From Betaproteobacteria bacterium (GTDB lineage: Bacteria; Pseudomonadota; Gammaproteobacteria; Burkholderiales; Usitatibacteraceae): a stretch of DNA of 64,000 nucleotides. This document shows positions 25,462 through 34,862 of the stretch, in pieces; the stretch's first letter is position 1; each line of letters begins with the position of its first letter. The translations under genes were made by a program, and so were the position numbers. The stretch covers positions 1-64,000 of the forward strand of contig JADKJR010000001.1 of assembly GCA_016720925.1 (NCBI GenBank), read 5' to 3'. The notes below the pieces were generated by a model. That model searched no databases, was not told where the DNA came from, and saw nothing but the letters and a program-made list of their open reading frames with translations.

Positions 25462-26540
25462 GCGCTCGTCGCCAGCGCCGCCAGCAGTTCTGCCTGATGT
25501 TCGGCGATCAACGCGTTGGTCAGTTCCGTCAAATCGCCATCCATGATGTTGTCGATCTTGTAGAGCGTCAGGTTGATGCGATGATCAGTGACGCGGCCCT
25601 GCGGAAAATTGTAGGTGCGGATGCGCTCGGAGCGGTCGCCTGAGCCAATCAGTAGTTTGCGTTCAGCTGCTTCCTTGGCGTTGGCTTCGCGAGTCTGTTT
25701 GTCCTTGATGCGCGCCGCCAGCACCCGCCACGCCTGTTCCTTGTTCTTGTGCTGCGAACGGCCGTCCTGGCATTCGACCACGATTCCGGTGGGGATGTGT
25801 GTGAGGCGCACCGCGGAATCGGTCTTGTTGATGTGCTGCCCGCCAGCGCCGGACGCGCGAAAGGTATCGACACGTACGTCGGAGGGATTGATCAGGATGT
25901 CGCTGACATCATCGGCTTCCGCCATGATCGCGACGGTCGCGGCCGAGGTATGAATGCGCCCCTGCGTTTCGGTGGCCGGCACCCGCTGCACGCGATGGCC
26001 GCCGGATTCGAATTTGAGGCGCGAATAGGCGCCCTGGCCGACGATGCGCGCGATGACTTCCTTGTATCCGCCGACTTCGCCCTGTGATTCCGATATGATT
26101 TCGACCTGCCAGCGCTGACGCTCGGCATAGCGGGTGTACATGCGAAACAGGTCGCCAGCGAACAAGGCCGACTCGTCGCCGCCGGTACCGCCACGAATTT
26201 CGATAAAGATGTTCTTGTCGTCGTTCGGGTCTTTCGGCAGCAATAGTTTCTGCAGTTCGACTTCCAGCGCGTCCAGCCGCGCCTTGCCGGCCTTGATTTC
26301 TTCGTCCGCAAACTCGCGCATTTCGGGATCGGCTGCCATTTCCTGGGCTGCGGCAATATCGGCCTCGGATTTCTGATAGTCCTTGAACAGTGCCACGACC
26401 GGTGACAGATCCGAGTGTTCGCGGGTGATCTTGCGATAGCTGTCCATGTCATTGACGACATTGGGGTCGGCCAGAAACCGGTCGAGTTCAATCAGGCGTT
26501 CGGCAAGTGAGGAAAGTTTTTTTTCGATGGATGGTTTCAT
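25458..26540 (-). CDS. prfA: Peptide chain release factor 1
   Basis: 360 residues, the full RF1 length. The stop-codon recognition motif PAT (RVPATETQGRIHTS) and the GGQ motif (GAGGQHINKTDSAVRL) are present. It releases peptides at UAA and UAG. ATG 26540 begins the conserved MKPSIEKKLSSLAERL; the longer frame is not needed. It overlaps prmC, consistent with coupling to its own modifying enzyme. Confidence 0.97.
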   Translation of the reverse strand: MKPSIEKKLSSLAERLIELDRFLADPNVVNDMDSYRKITREHSDLSPVVALFKDYQKSEADIAAAQEMAADPEMREFADEEIKAGKARLDALEVELQKLLLPKDPNDDKNIFIEIRGGTGGDESALFAGDLFRMYTRYAERQRWQVEIISESQGEVGGYKEVIARIVGQGAYSRLKFESGGHRVQRVPATETQGRIHTSAATVAIMAEADDVSDILINPSDVRVDTFRASGAGGQHINKTDSAVRLTHIPTGIVVECQDGRSQHKNKEQAWRVLAARIKDKQTREANAKEAAERKLLIGSGDRSERIRTYNFPQGRVTDHRINLTLYKIDNIMDGDLTELTNALIAEHQAELLAALATSA

Positions 26541-26665
26541 GGGCGATACGGATTTGGTATTCGGACGCTTCAGGAGCGACGCACGCAAAAAATGTGGTCG
26601 ACGGTGGAACGGGCGGCGTGGCGATTGGCAAGAAAACCAAGGTCACTGCAGATACCGGAGGATAG

Positions 26666-27928
26666 CTACGTCTCTTCCTGGTCCGGGTACAGTTTGCGCA
26701 AGGCGTCGGCGAGCGCCTCCCGTTCGGCACCGGTCGATCGATTCAGTGCCGCGAGTGGATGATGCAGGAATTTATTGGTCAGCCCGTGGGCCAGCATTTC
26801 GATGACCTTCGCAGGGTCTTCTCCGCGCGCCAGTAATTTGCCGGCACGTTCCAGTTCCAGCTTCCGGTATTGCTCAACCTTGCCGCGCAGTTGCTGGATC
26901 ACCGGTACCGTTGCGCGTGAAGAGAGCCATGCCATGTATTCGGCCGTGCGGATTTCGATGATGGCGTCGGCTTCCTTGACCGCGCTCTCACGCTTCTCGC
27001 TGTTTTGCTGGATAACCTTGCCAAGGCTATCGAGCGTATAGAGAAACACATCGTCGAGGCCACCAACCTCGGCCTCAATGTCGCGAGGCACGGCCAAGTC
27101 AACCATGAACATCGGTTTGTGACGACGTTGCTTTAACGCACTTTCTATCATGCCCTTGCCGATAATCGGCAGTGTCGATGCCGTGGAACTGATGACCACA
27201 TCGAATTCATGGATGCGCTCAGGCAACTGCTGGAGCGTGATTGCGGTGGCATTGAAGCGTCCGGCAAGTTCCCGGCCGCGGTCGAGTGAACGATTGGCGA
27301 CCACCACCGAGCGTGGTGAGTGTGCAGTGAAGTGGGTGGCCGCAAGTTCGATCATTTCGCCGACGCCGATCAAGAGCAGCCTGGTGTCGCGCAGGTCACC
27401 AAATAATTGCTGCGCAAGCTTCAGTGCCGCCGCCGCCATGCTGACTGACGTCGCGCCGATTGCGGTATCCGTACGTACCTGCTTGGCGACTTTGAAGGTA
27501 TCCTGGAACAACCGGTCCAATGCGCCGCCGAGCATGCCGGCTTCAGCGGCCACTTTCACCGCGAGCTTTACTTGGCCGAGAATTTGCGGTTCGCCCAATA
27601 TCATGGAGTCCAGACCGCTTGCGACCCGAAACACGTGGCGCGCCACGTCCGCCTCGGCCAGATGATAGAGGTGGGGCCTGAGGTCGGTGCCCAACGCGCC
27701 GGGCAATGCGGCAAGCCACTCGCCGGCGCGTTCGGTCGCGGTGCCATTTGCCGCGCGGACATAGATTTCGGTGCGATTGCAAGTCGATACCATTGCAATT
27801 TCGTCGGCCGCCGTTTCGGCTTTCAGCGCCTCCAGTGCCGGACGTTGCGCTTCGAGCGGAAACGCAACGCGCTCGCGCACCTCGATGGGTGCGGTGCGGT
27901 GGTTGAGTCCGATAGCGTAAAGCGGCAT
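26666..27928 (-). CDS. hemA: Glutamyl-tRNA reductase
   Basis: 420 residues. The catalytic Cys lies in AMVSTCNRTEIYV (~50), followed by GLDSMILGEPQILGQVK and the NADPH-binding GVGEMIELAATHF region, then a C-terminal dimerisation helix. It makes glutamate-1-semialdehyde, the first committed step of tetrapyrrole synthesis. It is first in a minus-strand series with prfA, prmC and grxD, as in many betaproteobacteria. A TATAAT box lies about 45 bases upstream. Confidence 0.96.
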   Translation of the reverse strand: MPLYAIGLNHRTAPIEVRERVAFPLEAQRPALEALKAETAADEIAMVSTCNRTEIYVRAANGTATERAGEWLAALPGALGTDLRPHLYHLAEADVARHVFRVASGLDSMILGEPQILGQVKLAVKVAAEAGMLGGALDRLFQDTFKVAKQVRTDTAIGATSVSMAAAALKLAQQLFGDLRDTRLLLIGVGEMIELAATHFTAHSPRSVVVANRSLDRGRELAGRFNATAITLQQLPERIHEFDVVISSTASTLPIIGKGMIESALKQRRHKPMFMVDLAVPRDIEAEVGGLDDVFLYTLDSLGKVIQQNSEKRESAVKEADAIIEIRTAEYMAWLSSRATVPVIQQLRGKVEQYRKLELERAGKLLARGEDPAKVIEMLAHGLTNKFLHHPLAALNRSTGAEREALADALRKLYPDQEET

Positions 27929-27972
27929 GAACGAGGGCTTTGCAGTTAAATTGCAGGGGCAAAAGACCGCCG

Positions 27973-27978
27973 ATTATA
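27973..27978 (-). promoter_or_regulatory. Candidate -10 box for hemA
   Basis: On the minus strand GTTATAATCGG contains a perfect TATAAT, 45 bases before the hemA ATG. No good -35 is visible 16-18 bases further upstream (GC-poor CAGAAT at best). The 27929-28207 gap also holds the gpx upstream region. Confidence 0.45.
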
Positions 27979-28207
27979 ACAGCCACCCTTTTTGCATTCT
28001 GCGGGCAAGACCGAACTCGGGTTCGCCCGGTTTCGCGCAATTGTCGCCACTGCCTTCTTGCGACGACAATAAATTCTCTCCCTGTTCCACCATGAATATT
28101 TGTGTTGGTCCATCGCATCACCAACATGTGCGCATGTATCCATGGCAAGTGGGATTTGCTACTCTTATGACCCGCTGTTGCCATGTCGCAAATTTTCGGA
28201 GTTGACC

Positions 28208-28768
28208 ATGCGAAATATTCAAATTGCCCGTGCATTGATGGCGGTTTTAGGGGTTCTGTCCACAAACCCGGCGGCTGCGGTGACGGAGTGCTCCCCGTTA
28301 CTCGATCATCGTTTTCAGAGTCTTCAGGGTAAGCCCGTGGATTTATGCCAGTACCGAGGCAAGGTCCTGTTAGTGGTCAATACCGCGAGTTATTGCGGCT
28401 ATACCGATCAATACAAGGGACTTCAAGCCCTGCACGACCGATATCAGGAGCGTGGATTGGTTGTCCTGGGCTTTCCGGCAAACGACTTTGGGAAACAGGA
28501 ACCTGGCACCAATGTCGATGTAGCGGATTTTTGTGAACGCACCTACAAGGTGAAGTTTCCGATGATTGAGAAGACATCTGTCGTGGGGGCGCAGGCGAAT
28601 CCCTTTTATGAAGCGCTATTCAAGGCGACAGGTGAGCGGCCGAAATGGAATTTTCACAAATATCTGGTGGCGGCTGACGGCAAGACCGTGAAAAGCTTTG
28701 CCAGCAACGTGGCTCCCGAATCTCCCCAAATTCAGGTGGAAATGGACAAGCTTATTTCGGCAAAATAG
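28208..28768 (+). CDS. Exported glutathione peroxidase-like peroxidase
   Basis: 186 residues: a signal peptide (ALMAVLGVLSTNPAAA) followed by the GPx fold. The active-site Cys is in VNTASYCGYT (Cys rather than selenocysteine), Gln-Asn-Trp equivalents appear in GFPANDFGKQEPG and PKWNFHKYLV. It would reduce peroxides in the periplasm, probably with thioredoxin-like donors. GGAG lies five bases before ATG 28208. Confidence 0.9.
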   Translation: MRNIQIARALMAVLGVLSTNPAAAVTECSPLLDHRFQSLQGKPVDLCQYRGKVLLVVNTASYCGYTDQYKGLQALHDRYQERGLVVLGFPANDFGKQEPGTNVDVADFCERTYKVKFPMIEKTSVVGAQANPFYEALFKATGERPKWNFHKYLVAADGKTVKSFASNVAPESPQIQVEMDKLISAK

Positions 28769-28841
28769 CTGATTCTTTACAAAGCGTTAGCGTACGTGCA
28801 TGATGTAGTTTCTTGAAATCAATGTTAGGCTGTTTCAGATC

Positions 28842-30566
28842 ATGTCCGCTGTTGCCGCAACATCATCCAGTCCACTGAGCCGCGCATTGGTGCAACAGGG
28901 TCGGCTCGTCCAGGGTGACGCGAATTCGATCCAAGCAGAAGCCACTAGAGCGGGCGTCACGTTTATCGAACAACTGGCCGCGTCGAAGAAGATTTCAGCC
29001 CGGGACGTTGCATTGTTCGCCGCCCAGACTTTCGGGGTGCCATTGCTGGATTTGAGCGCAGTCGACCAGGATCTATTGCCGGTCACGCTGGTGGACAACA
29101 AACTCGTTGGCAGCAAACGGGTGATTCCGTTGCAAAAACGCGGCCATCGCCTGTTTCTGGGCATGTCGGATCCCACGAATGAACAACTGCTTTCCGAGCT
29201 GAAGTTTGCAACAGGGTTGACGGTTGAGCCGGTCGTCGTTGAAGAAGACAAACTCGCGGCGCTCATCAAGAGATTCGGTGAAAGTGCCGCCAAGTCGCTG
29301 GATATGATGATGGGCGACGATATGTCGCTCGACAATATTGACCTGGGCGCGGGAGACGAGGCTCAGGGTGACTCGACGGCCGGTGCGCCCGATGAAATTG
29401 ATGACGCGCCGGTGGTCAAGTACGTACATAAGGTTTTGATTGATGCCATAAACGGGGGCGCATCCGACATACATTTTGAGCCCTACGAGAAGTTCTACCG
29501 CATTCGCTATCGTACAGATGGCATTCTTGCTGATGTCGCGCAGCCGCCACTAGCGATCAAGGAGAAAATTGCTTCCCGCATCAAGGTGATTTCCAGGCTC
29601 GATATCGCGGAAAAGCGCGTGCCGCAGGATGGCAGGATGAAACTCCGGCTGTCCCCCACGCGCGCAATCGATTTCCGGGTGTCGACCCTACCGACGATTT
29701 ACGGCGAGAAGATTTGCATGCGGATTCTCGATCCGTCGAGCGCGACGCTCGGCATCGAAGCGCTGGGCTATGAGCCTGAGCAGAAGGCCGCGCTTATGCA
29801 AGCCATCAGCCGGCCCTACGGAATGGTGCTGGTGACGGGTCCAACCGGGTCGGGTAAGACAGTCTCGCTCTACACTTGCCTCAATATCTTAAACAAACCA
29901 GGAATTAACATCTCGACGGCAGAAGATCCCTGTGAAATCAATTTGCCGGGCATCAACCAGGTGAATATAAACGACCGTGCCGGACTAACCTTTGCCGCCG
30001 CGTTGAAGGCGTTTTTGCGCCAGGATCCGGACATCATCATGGTTGGCGAAATTCGCGATCTTGAGACCGGTGAAATTGCGATCAAGGCCGCCCAGACCGG
30101 CCACATGGTACTGTCAACGCTGCACACCAACGACGCGCCTTCAACGCTCACTCGGCTGATGAACATGGGGGTTGCCCCATTCAATATTGCGACGAGCGTG
30201 ATTCTGATCACTGCCCAGCGCTTGGCGAGGCGGCTCTGCTCTTGCAAGCGGCCTATCGAAATACCGAGGGAGGCACTGTTGCGGGCGGGTTATCTGGAAA
30301 GTGAGTTGGATGGCACTTGGCAGCCATACGGCCATGTAGGGTGTGACATATGCAAGAATACCGGGTACAAGGGGCGGGTCGGCATCTACGAGGTCATGCC
30401 GATTACTGACGAAATGCAGCGAATCATCATGAAGAATGGCACTGCAATCGATATCGCCGATCAGGCCAGGAAGGAAGGCGTGTATGACTTGCGCCGGTCA
30501 GGTTTGCGGAAAGTAAGGGCAGGCCTGACTTCGCTGGAAGAAATCGAAGCGGTCACAAATGAGTAG
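28842..30566 (+). CDS. pilB: Type IV pilus assembly ATPase PilB
   Basis: 574 residues. An N-terminal MshEN/T2SSE-N domain (~residues 10-150) precedes the ATPase core with Walker A GPTGSGKT, Asp box, Walker B IIMVGEIRD, the His box GHMVLSTLHTNDA and a tetra-cysteine zinc site (CSCK ... CDICKNTGYKG). It powers pilus extension. It begins the pilB-pilC-pilD-coaE-zapD-yacG series. No clear sigma-54 promoter is seen upstream. Confidence 0.96.
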   Translation: MSAVAATSSSPLSRALVQQGRLVQGDANSIQAEATRAGVTFIEQLAASKKISARDVALFAAQTFGVPLLDLSAVDQDLLPVTLVDNKLVGSKRVIPLQKRGHRLFLGMSDPTNEQLLSELKFATGLTVEPVVVEEDKLAALIKRFGESAAKSLDMMMGDDMSLDNIDLGAGDEAQGDSTAGAPDEIDDAPVVKYVHKVLIDAINGGASDIHFEPYEKFYRIRYRTDGILADVAQPPLAIKEKIASRIKVISRLDIAEKRVPQDGRMKLRLSPTRAIDFRVSTLPTIYGEKICMRILDPSSATLGIEALGYEPEQKAALMQAISRPYGMVLVTGPTGSGKTVSLYTCLNILNKPGINISTAEDPCEINLPGINQVNINDRAGLTFAAALKAFLRQDPDIIMVGEIRDLETGEIAIKAAQTGHMVLSTLHTNDAPSTLTRLMNMGVAPFNIATSVILITAQRLARRLCSCKRPIEIPREALLRAGYLESELDGTWQPYGHVGCDICKNTGYKGRVGIYEVMPITDEMQRIIMKNGTAIDIADQARKEGVYDLRRSGLRKVRAGLTSLEEIEAVTNE

Positions 30567-30604
30567 CGCCGTTGATGTTCATGTTTGAATTTAAGGAGTA
30601 GCTC

Positions 30605-31840
30605 ATGGCTACCACAGCAGCTTCAGCGAAAGAATCCCGGGACGTCAAAGTCTACATTTTTACCTGGGAAGGCAAGGATCGGTCCGGGAAAAATATCAAG
30701 GGCGAAATGCGGGCATCGGGTGAGAATATCGTCATCGCAACCCTGCGCCGGCAGGGTATTGCCAATCCAAGGGTCAAGAAACAGTCCCGCGGTGGCGGCA
30801 AGAAAATCACCGATCAGGACATCACTTTTTTCTCGCGGCAGCTGGCGACAATGATGAAGGCGGGCGTGCCGCTTCTGCAGTCTTTCGATATCGTGGCCAA
30901 AGGCCACAGCAATCCATCGGTCACGCGACTGTTGTTGGACATCAAGACGGAAGTCGAGACCGGCAGCAGCCTGGCCCAGGCGTTCCGCAAATATCCGTTG
31001 TACTTTGACAATCTGTTCTGCAACCTGGTTGCGGCGGGCGAACAGGCCGGTATTCTTGATACCTTGCTTGATCGGCTGGCCACCTACAAGGAAAAAATCC
31101 TCGCCATCAAGGGCAAGATCAAGAAGGCACTCTTCTACCCCATGGCGATCCTGGTGGTGGCGTTCATTGTCACCGCGGTCATCATGATTTTTGTGATTCC
31201 GCAGTTCAAGTTGCTCTTCACCAGTTTCGGCGCCGACCTTCCTGCACCGACGCAGATAGTGATGAAAATGTCCGAAGGATTCGTCAAGTATTGGTACATT
31301 ATTTTTGGCGGGCTGGGTGGTGGAATATGGTTGTTTTTCAACACTTGGCGGCGCTCCGAAAAAATGCAATTCTTCATGGACCGATTGATGCTGAAAATAC
31401 CGGTTTTTGGCGATCTGATCCGAAAGGCAACTATTGCCCGTTGGACGCGTACCCTCTCGACGATGTTTGCCGCGGGCGTTCCACTGGTTGAAGCGCTGGA
31501 TTCCGTTGCGGGGGCGGCGGGCAACAGGGTGTACTACAACGCAACCAAGAAGATTCAACAGGAAGTGTCCACCGGTTCCAGTTTGACGGTGTCGATGCAG
31601 AATAGCGGCGTGTTTCCGAACATGGTGCTGCAGATGTGCGCGATCGGCGAGGAATCAGGGTCGCTGGATGGCATGTTAAGCAAGGTTGCCGATTTTTTCG
31701 AACGTGAAGTCGATGATGCGGTGGACGCGCTGTCGAGTTTGATGGAACCCATGATCATGGTTGTGCTGGGTGTGGTAATCGGCGGCCTTGTTATCGCGAT
31801 GTACCTGCCGATCTTTAAAATGGGTCAAGCTGTCGCCTGA
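30605..31840 (+). CDS. pilC: Type IV pilus inner-membrane platform protein PilC
   Basis: 411 residues with two T2SSF domains: the first starts near FFSRQLATMMKAGVPLLQSF and the second near WTRTLSTMFAAGVPLVEAL. There are three membrane helices, including VAFIVTAVIMIFVIPQF and the C-terminal VVLGVVIGGLVIAMYLPIF. It anchors PilB and guides pilin into the fibre. AAGGAG seven bases before ATG supports the start. Confidence 0.96.
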   Translation: MATTAASAKESRDVKVYIFTWEGKDRSGKNIKGEMRASGENIVIATLRRQGIANPRVKKQSRGGGKKITDQDITFFSRQLATMMKAGVPLLQSFDIVAKGHSNPSVTRLLLDIKTEVETGSSLAQAFRKYPLYFDNLFCNLVAAGEQAGILDTLLDRLATYKEKILAIKGKIKKALFYPMAILVVAFIVTAVIMIFVIPQFKLLFTSFGADLPAPTQIVMKMSEGFVKYWYIIFGGLGGGIWLFFNTWRRSEKMQFFMDRLMLKIPVFGDLIRKATIARWTRTLSTMFAAGVPLVEALDSVAGAAGNRVYYNATKKIQQEVSTGSSLTVSMQNSGVFPNMVLQMCAIGEESGSLDGMLSKVADFFEREVDDAVDALSSLMEPMIMVVLGVVIGGLVIAMYLPIFKMGQAVA

Positions 31841-31875
31841 CGAATCCAATCTTTTTCTGAGAAGAACAACAATAG

Positions 31876-32760
31876 ATGGATGTTATTGACGCGTTTCGTG
31901 CGCAGCCGTGGTTCTTTGTTGGCACAGTGCTGGTCATCGGCATGATGGTAGGGAGTTTCCTGAATGTCGTGATTCATCGCTTGCCAAAGATGATGGAGAA
32001 CGACTGGCGCCAGCAATGTGTCGAGTTCCTTCATCCCGAGGCCGCCGAAACGGCGGCCGAAGCTCCCAAGCCGCGATACAACCTGGTCATCCCACGATCA
32101 GCCTGCCCATCATGCGGCCACCAGATTTCGGCGATCGAAAACGTGCCGATCTTCAGTTATATGTTCCTGCGCGGCAAGTGCTCGGCCTGCAAAGCCCCGA
32201 TTAGTATCCGTTACCCGGTCGTCGAACTGTTGACAGGGCTCGCGACTGCTTACGCCGCGTGGCGCTTCGGCGTCACGTGGACGACTGCATTTGCCATCTT
32301 GTACATTTGGGCGCTGGTGGCTTTGACTTTCATCGATGCAGACACAACCCTCCTGCCGGACGACATTACGCTGCCGCTACTTTGGCTCGGATTGCTCGTC
32401 AATCTTGGCGGCATGTTCGCTGACGCACAGTCGGCGGTAGTCGGTGCGGTCGCTGGCTATCTCATTCTCTGGATTGTCTATTGGGGTTTCAAGCTGCTGA
32501 CAGGCAAGGAGGGGATGGGTTATGGCGATTTCAAATTATTGGCGGCGATCGGCGCATGGCTGGGATGGCAGATGTTGCCATTGGTTATTTTGCTCTCGGC
32601 GGTTGTTGGCACGGTTGTCGGTATCGCCGGAATACTGCTGCGCGGCCGCGAACGAGGGGCGAAATTGCCATTTGGGCCCTATCTCGCCGCCGCTGGGTTC
32701 ATTGCGCTCTTCTGGGGCCAGAAACTGAATATGTGGTATCTGGGGCGCATGCCGACATGA
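31876..32760 (+). CDS. pilD: Prepilin leader peptidase / N-methyltransferase PilD
   Basis: 294 residues with eight membrane segments. The cytosolic zinc-type loop has two CxxC pairs (ACPSCGHQI ... GKCSACKAPI), and the aspartyl protease residues are FIDADTTLLPDD and GYGDFKLLAAIGAWLG. It cleaves and methylates prepilins. An intact cysteine pair indicates a bifunctional enzyme. It lies four bases upstream of coaE. Confidence 0.96.
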   Translation: MDVIDAFRAQPWFFVGTVLVIGMMVGSFLNVVIHRLPKMMENDWRQQCVEFLHPEAAETAAEAPKPRYNLVIPRSACPSCGHQISAIENVPIFSYMFLRGKCSACKAPISIRYPVVELLTGLATAYAAWRFGVTWTTAFAILYIWALVALTFIDADTTLLPDDITLPLLWLGLLVNLGGMFADAQSAVVGAVAGYLILWIVYWGFKLLTGKEGMGYGDFKLLAAIGAWLGWQMLPLVILLSAVVGTVVGIAGILLRGRERGAKLPFGPYLAAAGFIALFWGQKLNMWYLGRMPT

Positions 32761-32764
32761 ACTC

Positions 32765-33391
32765 ATGCCGACACCAAGTTACATCGTCGCGTTGACCGGG
32801 GGTATCGGATCGGGCAAATCCGTCGTTGCGGAACTGTTCGGCCAGCGTGGCGTGCATTGTGTGGACACTGATGCCATTGCCCATGCACTCACGGGGCCAG
32901 GTGGCCGCGCGCTGACGCCAATACGCAAGTCATTCGGCAGCTCGGTATTCACCGCCGCCGGTGCGTTTGACAGGGCGCTCATGCGTACTCGTGTCTTTGA
33001 AGATGCCGGCGCCCGCTCGGCGCTTGAAGAACTTCTTCACCCGATGATCCGTGAAGAAGTTGGCATGGCGCTGGTGTCGGAGGCAGCGTCGCGCGCGCCA
33101 TACGTAATACTCGAAGTGCCATTGCTGTTTGAAACGATGGCCTATCGGCGCCTGGTCCGGCTGGCGCTGGCGGTGGATTGTCCGGTCGAGTTGCAGCGGA
33201 TACGGGTGATGCAGCGCTCTGGTCTGGCGCGGCCAATGGTGGACCAAATAATCGCTTCGCAAGTTTCCCGATCATTGCGCCTGCAACTTGCGGATAACGT
33301 GATCTCGAATTCCGGAGACCCGTCGAAACTACCCCGCCAGGTGGAGTTCCTGCATGAGCACTACGAAAAGAGGGCAAGAATGGAAAGGTAG
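32765..33391 (+). CDS. coaE: Dephospho-CoA kinase
   Basis: 208 residues with P-loop LTGGIGSGKSVVAELF, the substrate DTDAIAH and the VPLLFE and lid-like RIRVMQRSG segments. It performs the last step of coenzyme A synthesis. It sits in the pilus/coaE/zapD/yacG block typical of beta- and gammaproteobacteria. Confidence 0.95.
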   Translation: MPTPSYIVALTGGIGSGKSVVAELFGQRGVHCVDTDAIAHALTGPGGRALTPIRKSFGSSVFTAAGAFDRALMRTRVFEDAGARSALEELLHPMIREEVGMALVSEAASRAPYVILEVPLLFETMAYRRLVRLALAVDCPVELQRIRVMQRSGLARPMVDQIIASQVSRSLRLQLADNVISNSGDPSKLPRQVEFLHEHYEKRARMER

Positions 33392-33470
33392 CCAGTGGCG
33401 AAAGCGGTGAGATTTGTAAACTCGCCGTCAATCGGTCACAATTCGCCGAGCCCATTGACCCACCCAGCGC

Positions 33471-34226
33471 GTGATTACATACGAATATCCACTCAATGAA
33501 AGAGTCCGCACCTTGTTGCGGCTGGAGGATTTGTTTGATCGCGTGGATTTTTTTGTGGCGCAAGAATCGCCACTGGACCATCAGGCGGGCTTGCTAAGTA
33601 TTTTCGAGATCCTGGAAGTAGCCAGCCGTGGCGACTTGAAATCGGATTTGCTCCAGGAGCTGGACAGGCAGCGGCTGTTTCTCGAAGCATTGAGGAACAA
33701 TCCGGCAATTTCCGAAGAAAAACTCGACTCGGTTGTGGGAGAAATTGAGCGCACTTTCGCGGATCTGCTGGCGTCATCGGGAAAGACCGGACAACATTTG
33801 CGCGAAAATGAATGGCTGATGACGATCAAACAGCGCGCCTCGATTCCAGGTGGCACCTGTGAATTTGATCTGCCGTCGTATCATCACTGGCTGCACCGGG
33901 CCAACTCTGAGCGGCGTGCAGACTTGGAGGCTTGGCTTGGCCCGTTGAATCCCATTGCGGCAGCGCTGAGAATTGTATTGCGGGTGTTGCGGGAAAGCGG
34001 CAAATCCGTGCCCCTCATTGCGTACAGCGGCGCGTTTCAGCAAATGCCGATGGAGCGTTCCGCGCACATGTTGCGGGTAACGCTGGTGCGTGATATGCCA
34101 TGTGTACCGGAAATCAGCGCCAACAAATATGCGCTGAACATTCGCTTCATTCTTCCGGGCAGCGTCCAGCGTACCAAGCTGTATGAGTCAGACGTCGAAT
34201 TCAACCTTACCTACTGTAATCTCTAG
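33471..34226 (+). CDS. zapD: Cell division protein ZapD
   Basis: 251 residues. It starts with GTG and ITYEYPLNERVRTLLRLEDLF, the family N-terminus, and has SGGTCEFDLPSYHHWLHR-like and DLEAWLGPLNPIAAALRIVL segments in the middle. ZapD cross-links FtsZ filaments. The distance to yacG is two bases. Confidence 0.93.
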   Translation: MITYEYPLNERVRTLLRLEDLFDRVDFFVAQESPLDHQAGLLSIFEILEVASRGDLKSDLLQELDRQRLFLEALRNNPAISEEKLDSVVGEIERTFADLLASSGKTGQHLRENEWLMTIKQRASIPGGTCEFDLPSYHHWLHRANSERRADLEAWLGPLNPIAAALRIVLRVLRESGKSVPLIAYSGAFQQMPMERSAHMLRVTLVRDMPCVPEISANKYALNIRFILPGSVQRTKLYESDVEFNLTYCNL

Positions 34227-34228
34227 TC

Positions 34229-34480
34229 ATGCTCCCTAAACGAGTGCGTTGTCCCCAGTGCGGGGCGATGGCGGAATACAAGTTGGATAATCCGTCCCGC
34301 CCATTCTGTAGCGAGCGATGCAAGCTCATAGACCTGGGCGCTTGGGCTGAAGAGCGATATTCGATTCCTGGCGCCGGGGCGCTGGCCGACGCGAGCGACC
34401 CTTTTCGAGCCGCCGATATTGACAAACCAGCCGACGATCCGCCCCTGTCGGTCGCTTTGAATCAGCGACTCGATTCGTAA
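34229..34480 (+). CDS. yacG: DNA gyrase inhibitor YacG
   Basis: 83 residues. Zinc ligands are the CPQC and CSERC pairs (VRCPQCGAMAEYKL, PFCSERCKLIDLGAWAEERY). It binds gyrase and blocks it. The gene directly follows zapD, as in many proteobacteria. Confidence 0.93.
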   Translation: MLPKRVRCPQCGAMAEYKLDNPSRPFCSERCKLIDLGAWAEERYSIPGAGALADASDPFRAADIDKPADDPPLSVALNQRLDS

Positions 34481-34862
34481 ATGCGGCAATGCGGATGTCT
34501 GCAGACGGGACTTTTCTTGTCACACCCAACCGGACTGCGATAAAATCGGCGTTTTGCCAAATCCGCCCTTGACCCTGGGAAGCGTTGTCTGTATTTGTGG
34601 GCGGCCAAGAAACCAATTGCAATCCTGTTGAAGAAATCCCGCTTCTTTTGAAGTGGAAAGGTTGCCGTTGGTTGCAAGATTGATGCCGAATGGTTGTTGG
34701 ATGAGCAACCAATGGTGCAGTCTCGCGAGTTACCGAGGGCATTTGGGGTCAGGCAGGTCGGGGTGATTGCGTGGTAATTTGGGTACCACGGGTCGAACAA
34801 TGCATGGGACGCTGCAAACAGAAATGTGGGCAGACTTTTGATATAAATCGCGGGCGATAAGC
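34481..34862. other. Upstream region of the cytochrome oxidase operon
   Basis: No gene is seen in these ~380 bases; short minus-strand frames are shadows. A candidate promoter lies at 34517-34546 (see next entry), which would give a ~315-base leader. A TATAAA box at about 34841 nearer the gene has no -35 partner. Confidence 0.45.
34517..34546 (+). promoter_or_regulatory. Candidate sigma-70 promoter for the cta operon
   Basis: TTGTCA (34517-34522), 18-base spacer, TAAAAT (34541-34546). Each box has one mismatch to the consensus. It is the best pair between yacG and ctaC but is unproven. Confidence 0.35.
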